The position numbers were made by a program, and so were the translations under genes. Positions 1 to 5,699 of a DNA stretch of 8,087 nucleotides are shown one piece after another. The notes beneath the pieces were generated by a model. It worked only from the letters and a program-made list of their open reading frames with translations. It made no database searches and was not told the origin of the DNA. This stretch comes from Glaciecola sp. UBA1851 (GTDB lineage Bacteria > Pseudomonadota > Gammaproteobacteria > Enterobacterales > Alteromonadaceae): assembly GCA_002338515.1 (NCBI GenBank), contig DDIL01000067.1:1-8087 (forward strand), given 5' to 3'. How positions within the stretch are numbered: the stretch's first letter is position 1; the number at the start of each line of letters is the position of its first letter.

Positions 1-71
1 TGGGTTACCTTTAACCGCAGTTAGCATCTGAGAAAAGACTGATTTGAACTAAGAGTGTAGCCGATATCAAA

Positions 72-1691
72 TTAAAAGGCAGGATCGCCTGAAATTGATA
101 TGTTTTGTCGTTCTCGCTTGCGCTGATACATCGCTTTGTCTGCTATACGCAACATCTCGCTTATAGATTGCGGGGGCTCACTAAACACAACGTGACCTAC
201 ACTTGCCGTTAAATCAAAAGCAATATCATTATCTAAATGTAAGGTCATATCGTTGAAGCGAGTTTTGAGCCTATCTGCAATAAATTTAGGGTCACTTTGA
301 AATTCAAAATGTCCAATCACAACAAACTCATCGCCACCCACTCTGCCAAGTACATCCTCTTCTCGAATTTGATTAGAGATAATTTTACTAATTATGCTGA
401 GAACCTTGTCGCCACTTTCATGCCCAAACTTATCATTAATTAATTTGAAACCATCTAAATCAATATACAACAAGCTTAACGTGCCACCTTTTTCAATTTG
501 TTTTTCAACCAAAACGCTTGCTTCTTTTAACCAACCTCTTCTATTTAGCACTTCACAAAGCTGATCGGTATTCGCCTCAAATTCTGCTTTTACTTTTGCG
601 AATTTGATTGCTTCAAGTCTTGAAGATACAACAATTGCTAGCATCAATGCTTCTAATGCAAATGCCAATACTAACGAATACCTTTCTAAGAATGTATTTT
701 CTATGACCGGAAAAGTTCTGAAAACCATTCCTAACACCATCAATACTAAACTAAGGCAAACTAACCATGCCAATGGAACCCTGCGGTATGTCTGTATAAC
801 AATCAGACTTAAAACACAAAACATTATCCCAAGCGTTAAATATGCCATCACACTACTAATAAAAACTTGAGTTGGTCCATGTCTAAACATCATTAAATAT
901 AAAGATATAGCAAGCACCGTTAACGCTGCTGGATACATTATTGCATAGGTAATTCTAGGCCAAATTTTGTAGATATCTGTGATTCGACTAATAAATAAAG
1001 TGGCGCTAAGTACTGTCAAGCCTGCAAAAAGTATATAAAGTGTATGATCAAATATGTAAGCATATTCAGGTAAGAAAATGTTTAATTGACCTTCTTGTAG
1101 CAAGAAGAAAAAGGCAGCACAAAAAACATATATACTATAAAAAACGAAAGTATCGTCTGAAACAATTCTTCCCATAAAAGAAAGATATAAAATCAGAACA
1201 ATACAAAGCCCATAAAAAGCGCCCATCACTATATTATTGACTATCCGTTCATATAAGAATGTTTGCAATGATTGGGTCTTGAACTCTTTATTAACAGCAT
1301 GATGGGCTTCAATGCTAAATGAAATCTTAGTTACGCCTGCAGGTATTAAAAATGCCAAGGTAGTGCTAGTTAATCTTTCAACATTTGAATCAGGTGAGTT
1401 CCAATCAATATTCGTAACTTCTTTTTGATTTAAACTGAAAACAATTTGTTGAGTAAGTGAACAAACTAAATTAATCGTATTGTTACCTTGCGATAAATTA
1501 ATACGCTGTTTTGTACTTTCACCGTCATCCGGCTCGTTTAGAAAGATAGGCGTAGTAAATTCATCGCTTTGCAAAACCAACTGGCAAGCATCTTTACTTA
1601 TGATTGAACTTTGAATTTGAGCGTTAGCATTTGGGCATATTATTAAGCAAAGAAAACAAGCAAACAAACTGATAACTGCTAACTTCTTCAT
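72..1691 (-). CDS. 7TMR-DISM membrane receptor with GGDEF diguanylate cyclase domain
   Basis: Predicted inner-membrane diguanylate cyclase making c-di-GMP from two GTP. An N-terminal signal peptide (residues 1-24, hydrophobic core then NANA|Q) is followed by a periplasmic domain of about 120 residues, resembling 7TMR-DISMED2. A block of about seven hydrophobic helices (roughly 150-360) fits the 7TM-DISM receptor family. The cytoplasmic GGDEF domain covers about 370-530. The active-site loop GGDEF is intact at 452-456, and the metal/nucleotide residues lie in YIDLDGFKLINDKFGH (409-424). An RxxD inhibitory site (R443-D446) sits exactly five residues before GGDEF, so the enzyme should be active and product-inhibited. 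The usual LTGLxNRR stretch reads LCEVLNRRG, a mild divergence. The ATG start is supported by GAGG (1699-1702) seven bases upstream. It stands alone and is divergent from the ABC1 kinase. The ligand of the receptor domain is unknown. Family assignment is confident; the sensory input is not. Confidence 0.93.
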   Translation of the reverse strand: MKKLAVISLFACFLCLIICPNANAQIQSSIISKDACQLVLQSDEFTTPIFLNEPDDGESTKQRINLSQGNNTINLVCSLTQQIVFSLNQKEVTNIDWNSPDSNVERLTSTTLAFLIPAGVTKISFSIEAHHAVNKEFKTQSLQTFLYERIVNNIVMGAFYGLCIVLILYLSFMGRIVSDDTFVFYSIYVFCAAFFFLLQEGQLNIFLPEYAYIFDHTLYILFAGLTVLSATLFISRITDIYKIWPRITYAIMYPAALTVLAISLYLMMFRHGPTQVFISSVMAYLTLGIMFCVLSLIVIQTYRRVPLAWLVCLSLVLMVLGMVFRTFPVIENTFLERYSLVLAFALEALMLAIVVSSRLEAIKFAKVKAEFEANTDQLCEVLNRRGWLKEASVLVEKQIEKGGTLSLLYIDLDGFKLINDKFGHESGDKVLSIISKIISNQIREEDVLGRVGGDEFVVIGHFEFQSDPKFIADRLKTRFNDMTLHLDNDIAFDLTASVGHVVFSEPPQSISEMLRIADKAMYQRKRERQNISISGDPAF

Positions 1692-1698
1692 TTATTCG

Positions 1699-1702
1699 CC
1701 TC
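1699..1702 (-). promoter_or_regulatory. Ribosome binding site of the diguanylate cyclase gene
   Basis: GAGG on the minus strand lies seven bases before the ATG at 1691. It is a good Shine-Dalgarno core at normal spacing and supports the signal-peptide start. Confidence 0.65.
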
Positions 1703-1809
1703 AAATACTTTTTATTTTTTTAACAAACTAGGCATACACTGTTTACGTATTATTAGATAAGTTTGTTATCGTAGTTTTAGGTCAATTTTTATACTATCAC
1801 AAAGATAGT

Positions 1810-1838
1810 TAAACACAATAAACGCTATTGCCTGTTTA
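1810..1838. repeat. Bulged inverted repeat in the divergent intergenic region
   Basis: TAAACACAATA (1810-1820) and TATTG-CC-TGTTTA (1826-1838) are complementary over 11 bp. There is a 2-nt CC bulge and a 5-nt loop AACGC. It sits near the middle of the 274-nt spacer (1692-1965) between two divergently transcribed genes. It could be an operator for a dimeric regulator or a hairpin in a 5' leader. No T-run follows on either side, so it does not look like an intrinsic terminator. The pairing is seen directly; the function is inferred. Confidence 0.5.
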
Positions 1839-1888
1839 GGTATATCAATGTAGGTGTAATTGTTTAATTATTAATAACAATGCCAAAA

Positions 1889-1915
1889 TTGATATAGAAA
1901 TAAGTGTGCTAAAAA
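1889..1915 (+). promoter_or_regulatory. Possible promoter for the ABC1 kinase gene
   Basis: TTGATA (1889-1894, 5/6 to the -35 consensus) is followed after 15 bp by TAAAAA (1910-1915, 4/6 to the -10). An extended -10 TGC directly precedes the -10. The spacer is short and the DNA is AT-rich, so chance matches are likely. A transcript from here would have a leader of about 45 nt before ATG 1966. Confidence 0.25.
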
Positions 1916-1965
1916 CTTTAACCGTCTTTATGCTCACTTAATTTGCAAACAACATTTGGAATAAT

Positions 1966-3327
1966 ATGTCACAAAGACAAAATGATAATCAAAAGCTTTC
2001 CTCTGCAAGCAAAAAAGTTTCGCAAAAATTTATTGAAAATCCTGTACCGAGTACTCGCTTATCACGTTTTGCTAAACTTGGTGGTTTAGCGGCATCCTTA
2101 ACAGGTAATGTCATCAAAAATTCTTTTTCTGCTGCAATCACTGCCAATAAACCTAGCACGCAAAACACCTTATTGAACCTAAATAATGCTGAAACCATCA
2201 CAAAGCATCTTTCTCAGATGCGCGGTGCGGCAATGAAAATTGGCCAAATGCTTTCAATGGATGCCGGTGAACTGCTGCCAAAGGAATGGGAACCCATACT
2301 TAGCCTATTAAGAGAGCAAGCTAATAGCATGCCCAAAACTCAGTTATTAGACACTCTTAATGAACATTGGGGAAAAAATTGGGCTGATAGTTTTGAATAT
2401 TTTTCATTTGAGCCAATTGCGGCTGCATCCATTGGCCAGGTTCACCGAGCTAAATTAAAAACAGGTGAAGAGCTCGCTATCAAAATTCAATATCCTGGGG
2501 TAGCAACCTCTATCGATAGCGATATAGACAATGTTGCAGGGTTACTAAAGCTGACACGTCTTATTCCAAAAGGGCTCGATATTCAAACAATATTAGAACA
2601 GGCAAAAAAACAACTAAAACAGGAAGCCGATTATTCAATCGAACTAAGGTATTTAGAACAATATAGAGAGCTTTTAAAAAATGATAACAGGTATGTTGTA
2701 CCTGCCCCTTATAAAACGTTGAGCAATAAACATATATTATGTATGGAGTTTGTGGATGCCGAACCCATTGACAGTTTGTTAAATCAACCTGAAGCGACTA
2801 GAAATGCTGTCGTTGAAAATTTATTTGAATTAGTCTTCTTAGAATTATTTGATTTTAAGTTTATTCAAAGTGACCCTAATTTTGCTAACTACTTGTATCA
2901 TTGTGAAACGCAACAATTGGTATTACTGGACTTTGGAGCATGCAGGCCTGTAACAGAAAGTACTAGCTTAGGTTATAAAAAGATGGCGACAGCCATGCAA
3001 AGCTTGAATACACAAAACATGATAGAGGCATTGTTAATGTTGGGGTTATTAAACAAAGATACGCCTGAAAACGCCGTCACCATTGTTTCTCAAGCTTGTG
3101 AAATGGCAAGTGAGTCGTTACAAGAATCACATTATAATTTCAAGAAATCAGGAATAATTAAGCGCCTGCAGCAACATACTATGGGGTTAGTAACGGATAA
3201 AAATGCGATTGCCTCACCTGATTTTGATGTAGCACTAGTTAATCGAAAAGTGACAGGTACTGTCATGTTGGCTAATAAAATGAACGTTGAAGTTCGACTA
3301 ACAAAACTGCTATCTCCTTTTATTTAA
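1966..3327 (+). CDS. ABC1/ADCK/UbiB-family atypical kinase, COQ8-like
   Basis: Atypical protein-kinase-like protein of the ABC1/AarF/UbiB/COQ8 family. Known members support ubiquinone biosynthesis or lipid homeostasis, probably as ATPases at the membrane. Signature elements appear in order: the KxGQ motif KIGQ (91-94) in MRGAAMKIGQMLS; the Ala-rich nucleotide loop AAASIGQ (152-158), which replaces the usual Gly-rich loop; the ATP lysine K173 in LAIKIQYPGV; the catalytic-loop SDPNFAN with D303 and N308; and the metal-binding DFG (322-324). The SDPN form resembles eukaryotic COQ8A (TDPNWSN) more than E. coli UbiB (ADPHPGN). At 453 residues it is shorter than UbiB (about 546) and I see no C-terminal membrane helices. 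It is not beside ubiE/ubiJ, so it is probably a paralogue and not the housekeeping ubiB. The ATG has a modest TTTGGA five bases upstream. The substrate is unknown. Confidence 0.92.
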   Translation: MSQRQNDNQKLSSASKKVSQKFIENPVPSTRLSRFAKLGGLAASLTGNVIKNSFSAAITANKPSTQNTLLNLNNAETITKHLSQMRGAAMKIGQMLSMDAGELLPKEWEPILSLLREQANSMPKTQLLDTLNEHWGKNWADSFEYFSFEPIAAASIGQVHRAKLKTGEELAIKIQYPGVATSIDSDIDNVAGLLKLTRLIPKGLDIQTILEQAKKQLKQEADYSIELRYLEQYRELLKNDNRYVVPAPYKTLSNKHILCMEFVDAEPIDSLLNQPEATRNAVVENLFELVFLELFDFKFIQSDPNFANYLYHCETQQLVLLDFGACRPVTESTSLGYKKMATAMQSLNTQNMIEALLMLGLLNKDTPENAVTIVSQACEMASESLQESHYNFKKSGIIKRLQQHTMGLVTDKNAIASPDFDVALVNRKVTGTVMLANKMNVEVRLTKLLSPFI

Positions 3328-3346
3328 TATTGCCGATAATTTCCGA

Positions 3347-3396
3347 GCAAAAATATCAATGAACAATTAAATCAAACATTGGTTGTTTTTGATATT
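3347..3396 (-). terminator. Imperfect hairpin between convergent genes, possible terminator
   Basis: AATATCAA (3352-3359) pairs with TTGATATT (3389-3396), and AACAA (3362-3366) pairs with TTGTT (3383-3387). The result is a 13-bp stem with a 2x1 internal loop and a 16-nt loop. It lies wholly inside the 89-nt gap between the converging kinase and DUF6482 genes. Read on the minus strand the stem runs into five T residues (TTGATATTTTTGC), so it best fits termination of the DUF6482 transcript. On the plus strand no T-run follows. The stem is AT-rich and therefore weak. Confidence 0.4.
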
Positions 3397-3416
3397 GTTC
3401 AGGTTACTGCTGAGTA

Positions 3417-3725
3417 TCAATAAATTTGCTGCATAGAAAATGGCATTTCCATTGGCTTTTCTGGCTTATTAGGATTCCCAACCATTTCATCATAAGGCGA
3501 ATCATGGACCATGACTGCTGTTTTAACATTACATGCTTCAAAAGCATCGCGTATTTGTTGAGAGTTATGAAACCGCATTGGCCTATCATTTTCATCGAAC
3601 ACAAAAGCCGATTCGCTCCCTATATGTAACTTTACTAGGTAAACATTCATCTCAAAAGATTGAACTTCTAGTTTATCTATATCAATTGGCGATTTGTGAA
3701 TATTACTCATTAAATATTTTGGCAT
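3417..3725 (-). CDS. Small DUF6482-family protein
   Basis: A short cytoplasmic protein (102 residues from ATG 3725) with no signal peptide or membrane segment. The pattern IDKLEVQSFEMNVYLVKL, followed by a centre predicted to be mostly beta-strand and a C-terminal MVHDSPYDEMVGNP, resembles DUF6482 proteins of pseudomonads and other marine gammaproteobacteria, which share a DEMxGxP-like stretch. The family has no established biochemical role; some homologues carry unreliable names such as 'metal ABC transporter ATPase', and no Walker motif is present here. Three in-frame starts exist: TTG 3737, ATG 3725 and ATG 3710. ATG 3725 is preferred because GAG lies seven bases upstream and its N-terminus matches the usual family length. 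ATG 3710 has no ribosome site. The gene is monocistronic, convergent with the ABC1 kinase and divergent from DUF3014. The family match is from memory of the pattern, without a profile search. Confidence 0.75.
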   Translation of the reverse strand: MPKYLMSNIHKSPIDIDKLEVQSFEMNVYLVKLHIGSESAFVFDENDRPMRFHNSQQIRDAFEACNVKTAVMVHDSPYDEMVGNPNKPEKPMEMPFSMQQIY

Positions 3726-3754
3726 TATATAACTCAATTGAAACTATTTGAGTA

Positions 3755-3784
3755 CATATACGTTATCATGCTTATGAAGTTCAA
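3755..3784 (-). promoter_or_regulatory. Possible promoter for the DUF6482 gene
   Basis: On the minus strand TTGAAC (3784-3779) is followed after 18 bp by TATATG (3760-3755). Each box matches 4/6 of the sigma70 consensus. It would start transcription about 20 nt upstream of ATG 3725. The local sequence is extremely AT-rich, so this is only a candidate. Confidence 0.25.
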
Positions 3785-4045
3785 GATTACCACATCAATT
3801 GCTTGTTTTTTATGTAATATTATTGGAAATGAACGAAGTGAACAATATATCATATTAATAAAGAATGAAATTTCGACAAGATGGCGTTACTGCATCATAT
3901 TAGACAATGATCAAACGTTCAAAATAGCAATCTACGATATTATTTTTAAACAAAAAAAACATAATGTTATTCGAATTAAATCATAATTATGTAGTCTTAT
4001 TTTTATATACTAATATCATTTATTGGTTAAATAGAAAACGAGCAA

Positions 4046-4051
4046 AAGGAG
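4046..4051 (+). promoter_or_regulatory. Strong ribosome binding site of the DUF3014 gene
   Basis: AAGGAG six bases before ATG 4058 is the best Shine-Dalgarno match in the window. It fixes the start of the DUF3014 gene. Confidence 0.85.
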
Positions 4052-4057
4052 CGCCAA

Positions 4058-4945
4058 ATGTCAGAACAAACCAGTCAAATTCAGCAAATGAAACCCTACC
4101 TAATTATTGCCAGTGTATTATTTGTATTGATGGTAGCGATTTTATTTTGGCCAAGTAATGACGCAAATGAACCTTTGACAAGTAATAACACCATTGAGCC
4201 CGTGCCTGCTCCAACAACAGAAATACAGCCGGAACAGGAAGAAGGCATCACGGATATGGTCGAACCGGATGTTTTTCAGGCACCACCTGTACCAAGTCCT
4301 GTAGAAATTACGTCAAATATGGAAGTGGAAGAATTTGTAGCAGTGGAAGTGCCTGTAGAGGTTGAAATAGATACTAGCGATGCCACAATAAAAAGCGCAC
4401 TTATGAGTATTGCTAGTTCAGAATTGCTTGGCCAAATATTGGTAAATGATAGGTTATTAGAGAAGTTTGTAATCAACGTTCATAATTTAGCGAACGAGGA
4501 TATGTCCCCAAAAGATTCTCTTGTTACTCCCCCATCAGGAAAATTCAATACTTTTGAACAGGCAGATCGGCAATGGATTGATAACGCTAGCTTTCAACGA
4601 TACAACATTTATGTAGAAATACTGGAATCTTTCGATACTGAAGAGTTAATCTCAGTGTTTGAAACCTATCAGCCCAGAATTAAAGAGAAATTTAGTGAAA
4701 TAAGTCGTCCGAATCAGTCTTTTGACCAAGCGCTTCTTGACGCAATAAATTTACTATTAGATACCCCTCAAGTCCCAGTACCTATTGAAGTGTACTCTGA
4801 AAGCGTTGTATACAAATTTAAAGATCAAAGACTAGAGTCTTTGGCCGGTCCGCAAAAGCAGCTACTTCGAACTGGACCAGAGAATATGCGAAAAATAAAA
4901 GACGTCCTGCGCGACCTTAAAGAAGCGTTATTGGATAGAAACTAG
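4058..4945 (+). CDS. DUF3014 family membrane-anchored protein
   Basis: Protein of 295 residues with one N-terminal membrane helix (about 14-31, YLIIASVLFVLMVAILFW) after a short polar start. A Pro/Glu/Val-rich, acidic linker (about 35-104) follows, then a folded C-terminal domain (about 107-295). The layout and length fit DUF3014. The domain start SDATIKSALMSI and the later stretch NVHNLANEDMSPKDSLV with PPSGKF match the pattern I know for that family. The helix lacks a signal-peptidase site, so it is probably an anchor with the C-terminal domain in the periplasm. DUF3014 has no known biochemical function. It is preceded by a near-ideal ribosome site and followed after 14 nt by the DUF1285 gene, so the two are very likely co-transcribed. 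The low-complexity linker could span periplasm to reach peptidoglycan or an outer-membrane partner; that is inference. Confidence 0.85.
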   Translation: MSEQTSQIQQMKPYLIIASVLFVLMVAILFWPSNDANEPLTSNNTIEPVPAPTTEIQPEQEEGITDMVEPDVFQAPPVPSPVEITSNMEVEEFVAVEVPVEVEIDTSDATIKSALMSIASSELLGQILVNDRLLEKFVINVHNLANEDMSPKDSLVTPPSGKFNTFEQADRQWIDNASFQRYNIYVEILESFDTEELISVFETYQPRIKEKFSEISRPNQSFDQALLDAINLLLDTPQVPVPIEVYSESVVYKFKDQRLESLAGPQKQLLRTGPENMRKIKDVLRDLKEALLDRN

Positions 4946-4948
4946 GTT

Positions 4949-4953
4949 AAGGA
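4949..4953 (+). promoter_or_regulatory. Ribosome binding site that decides the DUF1285 start
   Basis: AAGGA lies directly against the upstream TTG (4954), which leaves no spacing, but six bases before GTG 4960. Normal spacing therefore selects GTG 4960 as the start. It lies in the 14-nt gap after the DUF3014 stop codon. Confidence 0.7.
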
Positions 4954-4959
4954 TTGAAC

Positions 4960-5514
4960 GTGGATATTTCGCAAATCCAGTCTCAAATATCAGATGTAAC
5001 TCACAAAAATGGAGCCAAATTACCTCCAGTAGAAAAGTGGAATCCTCCTTTCTGTGGTGATATGAATTTAGTGATTAAACGTTCGGGCCAATGGTGGCAT
5101 GAAGGTACACCTTTTACGCGACATAAATTAGTAAAACTATTCGCCAGCGTATTAAAGTTTGAGGATAATAAATACTATCTGGTAACGCCTGTCGAAAAAA
5201 TAGGCATTCAGGTAGAAGATGTTCCATTTGTAGTGGTTGACGATGAATTTACAGATGGTTGCATATTTGTCACTACGCAAACAGGGGATAAAGTGCTGGT
5301 GAGTGAATCCAATCCTATTGAATTAAGAAGATTTGACGGTATCGTGGTTCCATATTGTAATATCCGCAGAAATTTATGGGCAAGAGTGCATCAGAATGTA
5401 CTTTATAGGTGGGTTGAGCGAGCCCATGAAATAATGTTAGACGATACCAATGACTCATTAAAAAGTATTGGGCTTACAAGCGGCAACTATCTATTTTCAT
5501 TGGGTGAAATTTAA
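4960..5514 (+). CDS. DUF1285 family protein
   Basis: A soluble protein of 184 residues from GTG 4960 (two codons longer if TTG 4954 were used). It has no signal peptide or membrane helix. The pattern LPPVEKWNPPFCGDMNLVIKRSGQWWHEGTPFTR, with later YYLVTPVEKIGIQVEDVPF, is typical of DUF1285. Family structures solved by structural genomics show a two-part fold with repeated structural motifs, and a signalling or small-ligand role has been proposed but not shown. In this copy the conserved aromatic pair (W45-W46) and the VTPVEK segment are intact, and the length (180-190) is normal. It is the second gene of a unit with DUF3014, whose C-terminal domain is probably periplasmic. If both are right, the two products would sit on opposite sides of the membrane, arguing against simple direct binding of the folded domains. 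Function unknown. Confidence 0.87.
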   Translation: MDISQIQSQISDVTHKNGAKLPPVEKWNPPFCGDMNLVIKRSGQWWHEGTPFTRHKLVKLFASVLKFEDNKYYLVTPVEKIGIQVEDVPFVVVDDEFTDGCIFVTTQTGDKVLVSESNPIELRRFDGIVVPYCNIRRNLWARVHQNVLYRWVERAHEIMLDDTNDSLKSIGLTSGNYLFSLGEI

Positions 5515-5576
5515 GCGAAACTTTTACATTTCAGTGATTTAGAAAAAATAATTCATAATGTAATATTTGTATGTTT

Positions 5577-5616
5577 TATTTCTACTCTACACTTCTCTTT
5601 TATAGGTATTTCTACT
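5577..5616 (+). repeat. 10-bp direct repeat with 30-bp period upstream of the hybrid kinase
   Basis: TATTTCTACT occurs at 5577-5586 and exactly again at 5607-5616. The centre-to-centre distance is 30 bp, close to three helical turns. The second copy ends 24 bp before the candidate -35 box. This is the geometry of a two-site activator operator, but the motif is low-complexity and may be chance. Confidence 0.35.
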
Positions 5617-5640
5617 TATACGTTTATACATTTAACCCCA

Positions 5641-5668
5641 TTGATAGCATTTAAAACTTATTCATTAT
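5641..5668 (+). promoter_or_regulatory. Candidate sigma70 promoter of the hybrid histidine kinase
   Basis: TTGATA (5641-5646, 5/6) and CATTAT (5663-5668, 4/6) are separated by 16 bp. Transcription would begin near 5675, giving a leader of about 25 nt before ATG 5700. The in-frame TTG at 5676 would then be essentially leaderless, which supports the ATG start. This is the best promoter-like pair in the window. Confidence 0.4.
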
Positions 5669-5699
5669 AGGCGTATTGGTAACAAGTAGGTTTAGTAGT

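Larger units (their letters stand above)
3726..4057. other. AT-rich divergent spacer without a convincing gene
   Basis: This 332-nt stretch separates the divergent DUF6482 and DUF3014 genes and should hold both promoters. It is visibly richer in A+T than its neighbours. It contains two short perfect palindromes, ATTCGAAT (3969-3976) and CATAATTATG (3982-3991), and a -10-like TATACT (4006-4011) without a good -35 partner. A plus-strand reading frame runs to 3986 (72 codons from ATG 3768, 82 from TTG 3738). It lacks a ribosome site and its isoleucine/lysine-rich composition is what AT-rich noncoding DNA gives, so it is not called as a gene. No tRNA, riboswitch or terminator was recognised. Confidence 0.6.

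Noticed and set aside
1..71. Possible partial gene at the left edge
   Set aside because: Short frames exist on both strands (for example ATG at 27 reading off the edge on the minus strand), but none has a ribosome site or enough sequence to judge. A 5-bp hairpin at 3-16 is too weak to call.
604..870. 88-codon plus-strand frame
   Set aside because: It lies antisense inside the well-supported 7TMR-DISM/GGDEF gene, and its Asn/Thr-rich product matches no family.
3426..3751. Plus-strand frames over the DUF6482 gene
   Set aside because: Low-complexity shadow translations; the minus-strand product has a family-like pattern and the convergent gap fits it.
3964..4158. 64-codon plus-strand frame overlapping the start of the DUF3014 gene
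   Set aside because: It overlaps in another frame a gene with an ideal ribosome site and a clear membrane anchor, and has no supporting signal of its own.
5505..5533. Inverted repeat TGAAAT...ATTTCA at the end of the DUF1285 gene as a terminator
   Set aside because: Only 6 bp of A/T-rich pairing with a 17-nt loop that includes the stop codon, and no T-run follows.
5676..5699. TTG 5676 as the hybrid kinase start
   Set aside because: It would lie at the predicted transcription start with poor ribosome-site spacing; ATG 5700 has better context and no conserved residues are lost.
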